Shown here: piece after piece, positions 28,332-38,580 of the stretch
Position numbering within the stretch: the stretch's first letter is position 1
How the letters are laid out: each line of letters opens with the position of its first letter
Source of the DNA: Sphingobacterium sp. UT-1RO-CII-1
GTDB taxonomy: Bacteria; Bacteroidota; Bacteroidia; Sphingobacteriales; Sphingobacteriaceae
Length of the DNA: 64,000 bases
Reading direction: 5' to 3'
Assembly: GCF_026711005.1 (NCBI RefSeq)
Contig: NZ_JAPPVJ010000010.1
Location: forward strand, 56,321 to 120,320
The notes under the pieces: generated by a model
Databases searched by the model: none
What the model saw: only the letters and a program-made list of their open reading frames with translations
Told to the model about the DNA's origin: nothing
Made by a program: the position numbers and the translations under genes

Positions 28332-28594
28332 ATTACAACAATTTACCCGATACTATAGCATCCGGTTTATGTTTACTGCTTGTTGCTAATATGGAAGGAA
28401 TATATAATCCATTTGCTTTTAAAGCGTTTTTAGAGCGAGCTCTCTCCGTGTTATTTTTGTATGCATAGGGAGCTTTTAGCATTGTTTGCCCCCTATATTA
28501 GGTTAGAATAAATGGTTGAAAATAGTTTGTGTTAAATTATCTCATTAGAAATGAACTTATTCGCTTTTTAACTGTGTTTTTGTGTTAATTATAT

Positions 28595-28625
28595 TTGGAT
28601 GATATCGATTATTATCCTACTTTTG
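28595..28625 (+). promoter_or_regulatory. Promoter of tRNA-His
   Basis: TTG at 28595-28597 and TACTTTTG at 28618-28625 are 20 bp apart, the spacing expected for Bacteroidetes -33/-7 boxes. The mature tRNA starts 15 bp further on. Confidence 0.75.
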
Positions 28626-28640
28626 TATCATCAAAATCAC

Positions 28641-28718
28641 GGTGGATATAGCTCAGCTGGTTAGAGCACTAGATTGTGGTTCTAGGGGTCGTCGGTTCGA
28701 ACCCGATTATCCACCCCA
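28641..28718 (+). tRNA. tRNA-His (GTG)
   Basis: A full cloverleaf: acceptor GTGGATA / TATCCAC, anticodon stem CTAGA / TCTAG with loop TTGTGGT (anticodon GTG), T loop TTCGAAC and an encoded CCA. The extra G at position -1 (28641), opposite C73, is the identity element of tRNA-His. Confidence 0.97.
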
Positions 28719-28728
28719 GATTTATAAA

Positions 28729-28755
28729 GCCTCTCCGAAACGAGAGGCTTTTTTT
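28729..28755 (+). terminator. Terminator of tRNA-His
   Basis: Stem GCCTCTC / GAGAGGC, loop CGAAAC, then seven T. Confidence 0.92.
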
Positions 28756-28853
28756 ATATCCTAAATTTCCTGTATTTCTTTCTTAACCTATGGTAATGCT
28801 TTTGCTTGTTATTGGCTGTATTTTTGTACTAAATAAATCAGATACAATTGATT

Positions 28854-29732
28854 ATGGCTACAAGAAAAATTGAAAGAATAGTAAAACCAAGCGCTCCACA
28901 TTTTGTAGGCGATGGATTTAGAGTTCACAACTTTATTCCTGGCGCAGCAGGTTTGGATCAAAAGCGGATGAATCCGTTTATTTTGATGGATTATAATTCC
29001 AAGTTTTACTTTCCACCTACTGATACCCCTCGTGGGGTTGGGGTACATCCACATCGTGGGTTCGAGACAGTCACAATCGCCTATAAAGGTCGAGTGGCAC
29101 ATGGTGATAGTAGTGGCGGTGGCGGCGTGATTGCCGAGGGAGACGTACAATGGATGACAGCTGCTTCCGGTGTTTTGCATAAAGAATATCACGAAGAAAC
29201 TTTCAGTAAAGAGGGAGGCGATTTTCACATGGTCCAGCTATGGGTTAATTTGCCAGCCAAGGATAAAATGTCTACACCAAAATATCAAGGCATCCGTAAT
29301 GCTGATATCGCTAAATACGACCTTCCAAATGAAGGTGGTTATGTAGAGGTAATAGCTGGTAATTATAAAGATGTATTAGGAAGTGCTTCTACGTTTACTC
29401 CTCTTTATTTGTTAAATCTTCGGTTAAACAAAGGGGGAGAAGTTCCATTAAGTTTTTCCACAGGTTTTAATACAGCACTTTTAGTTGTTGAAGGAAGCAT
29501 ACGTGTAAATAATGAGGAAGATGTCCCAACAGATCATCTTGTACTGTTCGAGAATAATGCTGAAGAGTTTACTGTAACAGCCACAGCTGATGCGGTTGTA
29601 CTGGTTATGAGTGGCGAACCCATTGACGAACCTATAGTTTCTTACGGGCCTTTTGTAATGAATACTCAAGAGGAGATAGTTCAAGCTATGGAAGATTTTC
29701 AGGCTGGTAAATTTGGACGTTTAGAAGATTAG
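28854..29732 (+). CDS. Pirin-family protein
   Basis: About 292 residues with two cupin barrels. The N-terminal metal site appears as GVGVHPHRGFETVTIAYKGR and the HGDSSGGGG loop, followed by a Glu in LHKEYHEE. These are the usual His/His/His/Glu iron ligands. Some bacterial pirins act as quercetin dioxygenases, but the natural substrate is uncertain. A TTG start at 28848 is possible; the ATG at 28854 (MATRKIERIVK) fits the family better. A TATTTTTG box lies at 28819-28826. Confidence 0.93.
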   Translation: MATRKIERIVKPSAPHFVGDGFRVHNFIPGAAGLDQKRMNPFILMDYNSKFYFPPTDTPRGVGVHPHRGFETVTIAYKGRVAHGDSSGGGGVIAEGDVQWMTAASGVLHKEYHEETFSKEGGDFHMVQLWVNLPAKDKMSTPKYQGIRNADIAKYDLPNEGGYVEVIAGNYKDVLGSASTFTPLYLLNLRLNKGGEVPLSFSTGFNTALLVVEGSIRVNNEEDVPTDHLVLFENNAEEFTVTATADAVVLVMSGEPIDEPIVSYGPFVMNTQEEIVQAMEDFQAGKFGRLED

Positions 29733-29758
29733 AATTTTTTATTTATTGTTTCTAATAG

Positions 29759-29798
29759 TGGAGAGGTTTCAATCAGCTGAAGTCTCTCCTTTTTTTTG
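29759..29798 (+). terminator. Terminator of the pirin gene
   Basis: An 11-bp stem with two wobble pairs (GGAGAGGTTTC / GAAGTCTCTCC) followed by a run of eight T. Confidence 0.82.
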
Positions 29799-30505
29799 AA
29801 AATGCGTAGGTTTATTACTGCTTTGTTTATAGAAAAGGGCTGGGACTCGAAACCCTTAAAATCGAGATCGAAGTTTGGGCAGCTAAGCAGTAATAATCGG
29901 TCAGAAAAACAATTGAATTTATAAAGTCGTTGGGTTCGTCTGACGGCTTTTTTTATTTTGACTTCTTTCACAAATCTCCTCTTTCTTTAAGCCTACAGTA
30001 CAACAGTTTAAGCTGTTGCTGCAGCAGACTTTCAGCGATGTATAGAAGTCGCATCACAATCTTTTGAAAACTCTCTCTCTTGTATTGCGTAATAGTTAAG
30101 TCGATATTATTAAACTATTAAGTCTCTGTTTGGCTTTTTGTTTTCTGTTTTACACGGTTATATTAGCCGTGAAGCAATTATTTTCTACATCTCACAAGCA
30201 ATAATGTAGTTTTTTAATGTTTAATGTTAGTTACTGAATTTTCTGTATTAACTTTTTGTTAAATCGGCAGATGTGAGAAATAGAGGTATATCGTTTATGA
30301 AATTGTAAGTATGAAAGGGTTTGTTTTTTTAGTTCAACAGGAACTAAAGCAAGAATTTTAGATACATACTGTATTTGAATTGAAATTATTAACAAAGCTG
30401 TTCCCGTTTTTTAAAGCTAAGGTTTATGAATAGGAACGTATAAAATGAAATTTTCTTATAGCGTAGGTATGTAGATCACGTGTTTACAGACTGCGCATAG
30501 TACTC
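29799..30505. other. Long intergenic region with a second terminator-like hairpin
   Basis: About 700 bp without a credible gene. An AGTCGT / ACGGCT hairpin followed by seven T (about 29922-29955) looks like a terminator and might end a small RNA starting after the pirin gene. A TGCTGCAGCA palindrome lies near 30019. An 80-codon minus-strand frame (29729-29971) spans both terminator structures and is not believable. The remainder is AT-rich leader for the IPT/NHL gene. Confidence 0.4.
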
Positions 30506-30547
30506 ATGATAGATAAATATAGTTTAATATCAATAATTTTTAATACG

Positions 30548-31906
30548 ATGAAGAAACCAATGGGTATTCATTTTAAAATTTTCCGAACGACGTTCTGGTC
30601 GTGTCTGATTTCACTTTCTTTGTACTCCTGTAAAGAGGATGCTGCCGAGACAACACTGGAGATACAGCACGATCCTAACAAGCCTATTTCCTTAACTTCG
30701 TTCCACCCTGTAGAAGGTGGTGCGCGTGACAAAATTCTTTTAGATGGTAGTAACTTTGGAACAGATCCTAGTAAGATTAAGGTATATTTCAACAATACTA
30801 AAGCCTCTGTAGTATCTTCTAGCGGCGAGCGTATTTATGCTATTGTTCCTCGTCTGCCAGGCGACGATCCACGAATATCGGTGGTTGTCGGAAAGGATTC
30901 TATGACCTACGATAATTCTTTTTTATATAATATTCAGGCACAGGTAAGTACAGTCACTGGCAACGGAGAGAAAAGGTTTACAGCAGGTCCATTATCGGCA
31001 GCAGAGGTCTATGGTAAATATCTAGAATTGGATGCTGAGGGGAATATCTTTATGTCATGGCGAGATGGCGGAACTTTTGGTGTAGCCCGTATCAGCGAGC
31101 GCCAAAACGTAGTAACTCCCCTGATCGAGGCTGTAGCTGCAGAAAGAGTTTTATTTGCTAACGGTTTGACAGTAGATCGTGAAACCGGGATACTCACGGC
31201 AGCACATGAGTCGGTAAAAGAAGTTATGTTCACGTTCGATCCGCGCGAAGCTTGGTACCCACGACAAAAGAACGTGAAATTCTCTCCCGCTGATGTAAAC
31301 TCTATTGTTGATGGAGATCGCTATAAAAATTTTATTACGTTTAGTCCTTGGGACGGTAACCTATACACTCGTTTCCGTGATGGTAAAGTTGCTCAAATCA
31401 ACCCGAATACTTTAGAAGCAAAGATTGTACATCAAGGGCCTTACGGCTCGCAGTACGGTCAGGCAATTAATCCAGCAAAGCCGTGGCTCTTGTACATAAC
31501 ACTGCATTCTAATGCTAATCCAACCGAATTTAGGCAAGGTATCTCTGTGTTAGATCTTCGTGACCCTGATGGTACGGGTGGTTTTAAGCGTTTAAATGCT
31601 CCAGGGGGTAGTGGGTTTCGCGATGGGCCGTTGGAAGACGCCTTATTCAATTATCCTAAAGATATCAAATTTGATAATGATGGCAATATGTTCGTTGCCG
31701 ATTATGGAAACCACTGTATTCGTATGGTTTCTGCAGATAACATTGTGACTACTGTGGCAGGACAGCCCGGAAAATCTGGCTATAAAGATGGCGGGCCTAT
31801 TGAGTCATTATTTAAAGACCCATGGGGTGTTGCTGTTAATGATGACGGTGATATTTATGTGGCCGATTGGGGAAATGCACGCATCCGTAAACTAGTTATC
31901 GAATAA
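30548..31906 (+). CDS. IPT/TIG and NHL-repeat lipoprotein (SusE/F position)
   Basis: About 452 residues from the ATG at 30548; the frame also opens at 30506. A lipoprotein signal (lipobox SLYSC) leads into an IPT/TIG Ig-like domain (FHPVEGGARDKILLDGSNFG, about 45-130). An NHL-type beta-propeller follows, with repeats such as NYPKDIKFDNDGNMFVADYG and DPWGVAVNDDGDIYVADWG. Surface-exposed ligand binding for the SusC/SusD pair that follows 26 bp later is likely. The ligand is unknown. Confidence 0.88.
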   Translation: MKKPMGIHFKIFRTTFWSCLISLSLYSCKEDAAETTLEIQHDPNKPISLTSFHPVEGGARDKILLDGSNFGTDPSKIKVYFNNTKASVVSSSGERIYAIVPRLPGDDPRISVVVGKDSMTYDNSFLYNIQAQVSTVTGNGEKRFTAGPLSAAEVYGKYLELDAEGNIFMSWRDGGTFGVARISERQNVVTPLIEAVAAERVLFANGLTVDRETGILTAAHESVKEVMFTFDPREAWYPRQKNVKFSPADVNSIVDGDRYKNFITFSPWDGNLYTRFRDGKVAQINPNTLEAKIVHQGPYGSQYGQAINPAKPWLLYITLHSNANPTEFRQGISVLDLRDPDGTGGFKRLNAPGGSGFRDGPLEDALFNYPKDIKFDNDGNMFVADYGNHCIRMVSADNIVTTVAGQPGKSGYKDGGPIESLFKDPWGVAVNDDGDIYVADWGNARIRKLVIE

Positions 31907-31932
31907 TAAAGCTAATCCGTAAGATTATAATA

Positions 31933-34900
31933 ATGAGAGTAATTAAAATTTTGTGTTTTTTGTTGTGTGTGTGCGTTAGTATCACGTATGGGCAGCAAGG
32001 AAAAAAGTTAACCATTAGCGGGACTGTGCTTGATGAAGTGGGCGGTCCGTTACGTAATGTATCTGTCTATCTAAAAGACAAACCAAGTACCGGGGGATCA
32101 ACTGATAATCAAGGGAAGTTTAATATTGAAGTAACCTACGGCGATAAAATTGTAGTTAGTATTGTTGGTTACGAGCCTTTTGAGCATCTGGCCATTGAGT
32201 CCGTAGCTGGACTGAGAATTCAACTTACTGAGAAAAGTTCGGCTATTGATGAGGTTGTTGTTGTGGGGTTAGGAGCGGTTGAAAGAAAAATCAGTTCTGT
32301 CGGCGCGATTACTACTGTTGACACGAAAGACTTACAGACTCCCGCACCATCAATCACTAATTTATTAGGAGGACGTGCTGCTGGTGTCATCTCTTTGCAG
32401 GGGAGTGGCGAGCCAGGTAAAAACATAGCTGACTTCTGGGTGCGTGGTATAGGTACTTTTGGAGCAAATAGCAGTGCGCTTGTTCTGATCGATGGTTTGG
32501 AAGGCGACCTGAACACGATAGACCCGGCCGATATTGAGAGCTTTTCTATTTTGAAAGACGCTTCTGCTACAGCAGTATATGGTGTACGTGGAGCGAATGG
32601 TGTTGTCCTCGTGACGACCAAAAAGGGATTGGTTGATAGAATTCAGATCACAGGACGTGTAAATACAACTTTGTCAACTCTAAATCGTCTGCCAAAATAT
32701 TTACGTGCTAATGATTATGCAACATTAGCTAATGAAGCGGCTATAGTGCGCGGGGAAGGTCCTCTATATGACGAGACCGAAATGGGCATCATTCGCGATG
32801 GTTTAGATTTGGACATGTATCCTGATGTAAGCTGGCAAGATGAAATAATGAACAAAACATTCTGGCGTAAGAGTTTTTATGCTAGTGGTCGTGGCGGTAC
32901 AGAAGTAGCACGCTATTTTTTAAGTCTGGGTGGTAATAGCCAAACTGCAGCTTACAAGGTTGATAAAAATAGTGTGTATAGTTCCAATGTTGGTTTTAAT
33001 AATTATAACTATAGAATAAACTTAGACGTCAATTTAACGCCCACCACTAAGGTTTACTTAGGATCAGATGGTTTTCTATCAAAGTTAGATCAGCCGGGGC
33101 TGGCCAATACCGATTATATATGGGGTGCGCAGGCCCGATTAACTCCTTTGGCAGTTCCAACGCAGTATTCAAATGGTCTTTTCCCAGCCATCGGTACGGG
33201 CGATGGGTCTTCACCTTATGTGATGATCAACCGCACAGGAAAAGCGTCAGACCAAGTGTATAAAGGAAAAGCTACACTCGCATTAAATCAAGACCTTTCG
33301 AGTTTATTAAAAGGGCTTAAATTTAGGGTGCAGGGAGCTTATGATATTAATAGTTACTTCGAAGAGCGCAGGCGTGTTCAGCCGCCGCTTTATAGAGCGC
33401 TTGGGCGCGATTATAATGGCGAGCTTATTATGCAAGAAACTGTTCAAGAACAGAAAGCGTCCTACACTAGATCGACTAGACAGTTCCGAAAATATCACTT
33501 TGAGTCAGTCGTAAACTACGATCAGGTTTTTGGTAAAGATCACCGTACATCAGCTTTAATATATTATTATATTAGTGATGCAAAAGATACAAAAGATGCT
33601 ACCAATAACTTGTCAGCCATTCCATTACGCTATCAAGGGGTGTCAAGTCGTTTGACTTATGGCTTTCGAGATACTTACCTCTTAGATGTTAACTTTGGTT
33701 ATACCGGTTCAGAAAACTTCCAGCCAGGCAGACAATATGGGTTCTTCCCATCTATTGCAATGGGGTGGGTACCTTCTAGCTATAAGTTTGTCCAAGAATC
33801 TATGCCTTGGTTGAATTATTTTAAAATTAGAGGTTCTTACGGTTCTGTAGGTAATGACCGTATCTCTGATGTTCGTTTTCCATACCTGACAAAGGCTAAC
33901 GAAGGTACAGCGAATATATGGGGAGTACCTGGTATAGAAACAATTCATGAAAATAGGATCGGAGCTGATAATCTAGCGTGGGAAAGGGCAATTAAATCTA
34001 ATATAGGTATTGAGGGGAAGTTATTTAATAATAAGATTGATTTTGTGGTCGATTTCTTTAAAGATCAGCGAAACGGAATATTTCAAAAGAGAGTCCAGGT
34101 GCCAGACTATGTGGGTGTCGTAACCAGCCCTTTTGCAAATGTCGGTAAGATGAAAAGCTCTGGAGCTGACGGTAATATCAGCTATTCTGCAAAAATATCT
34201 AAAGACTATGGTTTTACGATCCGAGGCAATTTTACCTATTCTAAAAATGAAGTACAAAATTGGGAACAGGCCTATTTAGAGCATTCTTATTTAGAATATA
34301 AAGGTTATCCACTTAATGCGCTTCGCGGTTATCAAGCTATTGGCTTGTTTAAAGATGATGCTGATATTAAATACAGTCCGAAACAGACTTTCGGCAACGT
34401 TATGCCCGGAGATATTAAATACAAAGATGTCAACGGTGATGGTGTTATCGATAAGTTAGATATGGTTCCATTGGCTCATAACAATTATCCGCTATTAATG
34501 TATGGTATAGGAGGGGAGTTTAACTATAAAAACCTAACATTAGGTGTTTTATTCAAAGGAACAGGTAACACTCCGTTTTTCTATGGGGGTATGGGGTATG
34601 TTCCTTTTTATGGTGGCACGAGCGGCAATGTGCTCAGTATGGTGGCAGATCCTGCGAACAGATGGATTCCTATGGACTACGCTTTAGCCAACGGTATAGA
34701 TCCTGCTTTGGCAGAAAATCCTAACGCTCGTTTTCCTCGTCTGCAATATGGCAATAATACCAATAACACGCAGAGATCGACCTTTTGGCAGGGAAACTCT
34801 AAGTATTTACGTCTACAGGAAGTAACGCTTAGTTACAGGTTAAATCAAGACTTTTTAAGAAGGGTTGGGGTTTCGTCAATGGATTTGCAGTTTGTCGGTA

Positions 34901-35016
34901 ACAATTTATACGTATGGGATCAGGTGAAGATTTATGACCCTGAACAAGCCGAACATAACGGCAGAAAATACCCAATACCATCTACATATTCACTCCAAGT
35001 TTATATCAACTTTTAA
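31933..35016 (+). CDS. SusC/RagA-family TonB-linked outer-membrane protein
   Basis: 1027 residues: a signal peptide, a carboxypeptidase-like regulatory domain (about 27-110), a TonB-box-like region with EVVVVGLG, a plug ending ILKDASATAVYGVRGANGVV, and a 22-strand barrel. It forms the energised pore through which the SusD-bound nutrient passes. Second gene of the IPT/NHL-SusC-SusD-DUF1735 operon, 15 bp ahead of susD. Confidence 0.95.
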   Translation: MRVIKILCFLLCVCVSITYGQQGKKLTISGTVLDEVGGPLRNVSVYLKDKPSTGGSTDNQGKFNIEVTYGDKIVVSIVGYEPFEHLAIESVAGLRIQLTEKSSAIDEVVVVGLGAVERKISSVGAITTVDTKDLQTPAPSITNLLGGRAAGVISLQGSGEPGKNIADFWVRGIGTFGANSSALVLIDGLEGDLNTIDPADIESFSILKDASATAVYGVRGANGVVLVTTKKGLVDRIQITGRVNTTLSTLNRLPKYLRANDYATLANEAAIVRGEGPLYDETEMGIIRDGLDLDMYPDVSWQDEIMNKTFWRKSFYASGRGGTEVARYFLSLGGNSQTAAYKVDKNSVYSSNVGFNNYNYRINLDVNLTPTTKVYLGSDGFLSKLDQPGLANTDYIWGAQARLTPLAVPTQYSNGLFPAIGTGDGSSPYVMINRTGKASDQVYKGKATLALNQDLSSLLKGLKFRVQGAYDINSYFEERRRVQPPLYRALGRDYNGELIMQETVQEQKASYTRSTRQFRKYHFESVVNYDQVFGKDHRTSALIYYYISDAKDTKDATNNLSAIPLRYQGVSSRLTYGFRDTYLLDVNFGYTGSENFQPGRQYGFFPSIAMGWVPSSYKFVQESMPWLNYFKIRGSYGSVGNDRISDVRFPYLTKANEGTANIWGVPGIETIHENRIGADNLAWERAIKSNIGIEGKLFNNKIDFVVDFFKDQRNGIFQKRVQVPDYVGVVTSPFANVGKMKSSGADGNISYSAKISKDYGFTIRGNFTYSKNEVQNWEQAYLEHSYLEYKGYPLNALRGYQAIGLFKDDADIKYSPKQTFGNVMPGDIKYKDVNGDGVIDKLDMVPLAHNNYPLLMYGIGGEFNYKNLTLGVLFKGTGNTPFFYGGMGYVPFYGGTSGNVLSMVADPANRWIPMDYALANGIDPALAENPNARFPRLQYGNNTNNTQRSTFWQGNSKYLRLQEVTLSYRLNQDFLRRVGVSSMDLQFVGNNLYVWDQVKIYDPEQAEHNGRKYPIPSTYSLQVYINF

Positions 35017-35031
35017 GAGAAAGCAGCAGAA

Positions 35032-37053
35032 ATGAGACATAATATCACAAATAAAATAGTAAAGGCAATTTTGATCGTTCATGTAATTCTCTTTGCAACA
35101 TCCTGTAAAGACTATCTGAATATTGACGATTATTTCGACGATGAGTTTAATATCGACTCTGCGTTTACGAATGCCCGTTATATGGAGGCCTATATGTGGG
35201 GCGCTGCCGCTCTGTTTCCTGACGAAGCTCAGACTATACGTAATGGTTTTACGCCTGGTCCTATGGCTACGGATGAAGGTTTTAACGGTTTAACAGGTAG
35301 TGGTTCTAGTAATATTTATTATGGGATGGACTTTGCTACGGGACGTATTACTTCTGATTTTTTTGGCGATTCGAGCCCCAACCTCAATCAATGGGGTAAT
35401 TATTATAAGATTATTCGTAAAACAAATAATATTCTCCAAAATTTAGATCAACCACGTGATTTAACCAATGATGATCGAGTGAGAATTGAGGGCTACACAC
35501 GTTTTATCAGGGCGTATGCTTACTATAATCTTTTAATCGATTATGGGCCTCCAATTATACTAGGCGATGAAATTGTCAATACCAATGAATCTATTGAATA
35601 TTACGACCGCCCGAGAGCTACTTACGACGAAGCTATGGAGTATACTTGCTCTGAATTGGAGAAAGCAGCTTTATTACTTCCTCGCGAAACTGCCATTTTA
35701 GATTTTGGCCGCCCAACAAAAGGTGCTGCCTTAGCTTTAATTGCGCGTCTCCGCTTGATTCATGCTAGTCCATTATTTAATGGTGGTCCAGTTGCCAACT
35801 CATATTTTGGCGCATGGACACGCTCTACCGATGGTGTACACTACGTTTCGCAAGAATACGACGAAAAAAGATGGGCTGTAGCAGCAGCAGCAGCTAAGCG
35901 TGTTATGGAAATGGGCATGTACAAGCTGTATACTACGCCTAGCGACGATAAAACCCCGACATTGCCTGCAGGCGTAAATGTCGATCCTAAGTTTTATGGA
36001 AACTATCCTAATGGTGCAGCAGGGATTGACCCATTCAAATCATATTCTAATATCTTTACAGGTGAGGCTGTGTCTGCCATCAATCCTGAATTGATTTGGG
36101 GTAGAAATACAAATTATATAAATACGACAATCAACCAAGGAGCTTTTCCTCCGTCATTAGGTGGTTGGGGACGTTTTTCTGTGACACAGAAAGTGGTTGA
36201 TGCCTATTTAATGGATGACGGGCGGACAAAAGAACAAGCCTTAGCAGATGGTTATTACTCCGAGACTGGCTTTACTACCGAGCCGAGAAACTTCTCCGAT
36301 TATCCGCTTAGATCAGGGGTATATAATATGTATGCCAATCGAGAAATGCGTTTTTATGCTTCTATAGGTTTTAACGAGGCTGTTTGGCAGGCGCTATCAA
36401 GTTCGACACGTAATAATCATGTGGCTAAATATTACTATCAAGATGTTGATGGACGTGGAGGGGTAACAGCATCTTCGCCCAACTATCCGATTACGGGTTA
36501 CGTGATCAAGAAATTTGCACACCCTATGGATGCTTTTCAAGGAACGGGAGCTCGGCGAATGGAAAAATCATATCCTATTATCAGATATGCTGAAATCTTA
36601 CTGAGCTATGCCGAAGCATTGAATAATCTTACTGGAAGCCATACAGTGCAGTTGGATGATCAAACCTATACAGTAAGCCGCGATGTAGAAGCAATTAAAG
36701 GTTCTTTTAACCAGGTGCGTTACAGAGCTGGATTACCTGGGTTGTCCGATGCGCAGTTAGCAAGTAGAGATGATGTGCAGCAGCAACTAGAAAGAGAAAG
36801 AATGGTTGAGTTTTTATGGGAGAATAGACGCTATTATGACGTCCGTCGGTGGGGCATCTATGAAGAAACAGAGCGTGAGCCTATGCGAGGCATGAACCCC
36901 GATGGCGCAACGAAAGAAACATATTATCAGCGCGTCATACCAGCTACTTCTTCTTTCTTATCTAGGGTTGTTAATAAAAGAGCTATTTGGGTACCTATAC
37001 CGAGAACAGAATTGAGAAGGCTACCTTCTCTTGATCAAAACCCTGGTTACTAA
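35032..37053 (+). CDS. SusD/RagB-family nutrient-binding lipoprotein
   Basis: 673 residues with a lipoprotein signal (FATSCKDYLNID) and the helical SusD fold. The C-terminal signature ERMVEFLWENRRYYDVRRWG and the final KRAIWVPIPRTELRRLPSLDQNPGY are typical. It caps the SusC barrel and captures the ligand. At 673 residues it is longer than the usual 500-600. Confidence 0.95.
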   Translation: MRHNITNKIVKAILIVHVILFATSCKDYLNIDDYFDDEFNIDSAFTNARYMEAYMWGAAALFPDEAQTIRNGFTPGPMATDEGFNGLTGSGSSNIYYGMDFATGRITSDFFGDSSPNLNQWGNYYKIIRKTNNILQNLDQPRDLTNDDRVRIEGYTRFIRAYAYYNLLIDYGPPIILGDEIVNTNESIEYYDRPRATYDEAMEYTCSELEKAALLLPRETAILDFGRPTKGAALALIARLRLIHASPLFNGGPVANSYFGAWTRSTDGVHYVSQEYDEKRWAVAAAAAKRVMEMGMYKLYTTPSDDKTPTLPAGVNVDPKFYGNYPNGAAGIDPFKSYSNIFTGEAVSAINPELIWGRNTNYINTTINQGAFPPSLGGWGRFSVTQKVVDAYLMDDGRTKEQALADGYYSETGFTTEPRNFSDYPLRSGVYNMYANREMRFYASIGFNEAVWQALSSSTRNNHVAKYYYQDVDGRGGVTASSPNYPITGYVIKKFAHPMDAFQGTGARRMEKSYPIIRYAEILLSYAEALNNLTGSHTVQLDDQTYTVSRDVEAIKGSFNQVRYRAGLPGLSDAQLASRDDVQQQLERERMVEFLWENRRYYDVRRWGIYEETEREPMRGMNPDGATKETYYQRVIPATSSFLSRVVNKRAIWVPIPRTELRRLPSLDQNPGY

Positions 37054-37084
37054 TCGAAAATGTAAAGTAAGAAAATAGTATAAG

Positions 37085-37981
37085 ATGATGAAAAGAACTA
37101 GTTGGATGCTGATAGGACTTTCCTTTCTTTTTTCAGCCTGCAATGATAATGCAATATTTGAAAAGGAAATGTATAAAAATGTCGTTGCTTTAATAAGCAG
37201 TGGCCAGCATAATATTTTTGAAGAAGAAGTGGCTTTGGTGGACGGGGAGGTGTTAGGATACATTAGCGTCTCAGTTGGAGGTACGCAAGCACCTACGCAA
37301 GATCTGAATGTAGATTTAACCGAAGATCAGGCTCCGCTTGATAAATACAATTGGTCGCAATTTTACGGCGACGAGCGGCTCTATGCTAAGTTATTGCCAG
37401 CAGATAAATATGAAATTGAAAACTATTCAATTCAGGTAAAAGCTGGTGAACGGACCGGGCGCACAATGGTTAAATTAAACCCAGAGGGCCTGTCGCCTGA
37501 CTCTACATATTTTATTGGTCTGAAAATGACGGGCAGAGAAGGAGTCGAAATAAATGAAAATAAAAACACCATACTCTACCAAGTGCTGATTAAAAATGAT
37601 TACGCTTCTTTGGCGCAAAATTCATTTTATAGCATGTCTGGTATGGCTAATGGTATGGTGACTGCGGGCAATAAAAAAATGTTTCCGTTAAGTAAAAATA
37701 AAGTTCGAGTGGTGGCAGGTAATGAGACATTTAGTTCTACTGAAAAGAGTATCAACGAGAAGTCTATTATTTTAGAAGTTAACGAAGATAATAGTGTCAC
37801 TGTAAAACCATACAAAGATATAAAAGTCACGATGGTCGATGGCGACACTAACTATCCCAATAGTTTTGAGATTGAAGAGTCGTACGGTAGGGTGATTAAC
37901 GTATTTTTATTATCCTATGAATACACCATAGGCAAGAATACTGTATTAATGAAAGAACGTCTAGAAATGCAGGTTAAATAA
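37085..37981 (+). CDS. DUF1735-domain lipoprotein
   Basis: 298 residues with a lipoprotein signal (LSFLFSAC), a DUF1735 Ig-like domain (about 20-140) and a C-terminal beta-rich domain. Proteins of this type sit at the SusE position of SusCD loci and probably bind a glycan or other ligand at the surface. Start could also be the ATG at 37088. Last gene of the operon. Confidence 0.85.
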   Translation: MMKRTSWMLIGLSFLFSACNDNAIFEKEMYKNVVALISSGQHNIFEEEVALVDGEVLGYISVSVGGTQAPTQDLNVDLTEDQAPLDKYNWSQFYGDERLYAKLLPADKYEIENYSIQVKAGERTGRTMVKLNPEGLSPDSTYFIGLKMTGREGVEINENKNTILYQVLIKNDYASLAQNSFYSMSGMANGMVTAGNKKMFPLSKNKVRVVAGNETFSSTEKSINEKSIILEVNEDNSVTVKPYKDIKVTMVDGDTNYPNSFEIEESYGRVINVFLLSYEYTIGKNTVLMKERLEMQVK

Positions 37982-38016
37982 CCGCACAGTTTGCGGTAGT
38001 GCCTAGCCATAATTTT

Positions 38017-38068
38017 AAAAAGCTACACCATTACATTTTTTTAAAAATTGTAGTGGTGTAGCTTTTTT
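38017..38068 (+). terminator. Terminator of the SusCD/DUF1735 operon
   Basis: A long, nearly perfect stem (AAAAGCTACACCATTACA with TGTAGTGGTGTAGCTTTT) flanked by A and T runs. A small CCGCA / TGCGG hairpin precedes it at 37982-37995. Confidence 0.9.
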
Positions 38069-38234
38069 AATGAATAATGGTATTATCCAAACTGCAGTAT
38101 GTTTTACTTTATATGTGATTAATGAACGCCTTATTTTGCAAACAACCTGCTGTTGATGTTACGCAGCTGATAGTCTCATGTCCGTTTTTAAAAACCGACG
38201 GCTTGTTGAAAGTCTGTAAACAAGAGAGTTCCTC

Positions 38235-38462
38235 TTAGTGCTTATAATTCGAGGGGTAGTAAGCGTCGTGTTTATGATGCTTTGGTTTTTTATGTTTTTT
38301 CTTCTGTTGCCCCGGTGCATGTCTTTTCGCAGATTTATCGCCATAAACCTTTTTTGCCTGTCCTGGTGGAAGATGACCGTGTGGATGTTGCTTACTGGTA
38401 TAGCAGGACACTGTGGATAATGCAACGATAACTGCCGCCAAATAGGTAATATACTTCTTCAT
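38235..38462 (-). CDS. Small basic lipoprotein
   Basis: About 75 residues from MKKYITYLAAV. It has a lipobox (ALSTVSC) followed by a short tail very rich in His, Lys, Gly and Pro (HPHGHLPPGQAKK, KKKHKKPKHHKHD). No family is certain. Similar short lipoproteins are common in Sphingobacteriaceae. A cell-envelope location is supported, the function is not. Confidence 0.72.
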   Translation of the reverse strand: MKKYITYLAAVIVALSTVSCYTSKQHPHGHLPPGQAKKVYGDKSAKRHAPGQQKKKHKKPKHHKHDAYYPSNYKH

Positions 38463-38580
38463 AAAATACATACGTACAATAAATACGCCAATCGATTTTG
38501 GTGTTGTTTTTTGTGAGGTTTTGTTCTGTTCTTTTTTTGATATAAAGTGCTTATCTTCAGAGTACCTAAATAATTAAATT

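Noticed and set aside
29831..29890. tRNA-like segment after the pirin gene (GGGACTCGAAACCC)
   Set aside because: No acceptor or anticodon stem can be completed around it.
29729..29971. 80-codon minus-strand frame after the pirin gene
   Set aside because: It spans the pirin terminator and a second terminator-like hairpin and has no family match.
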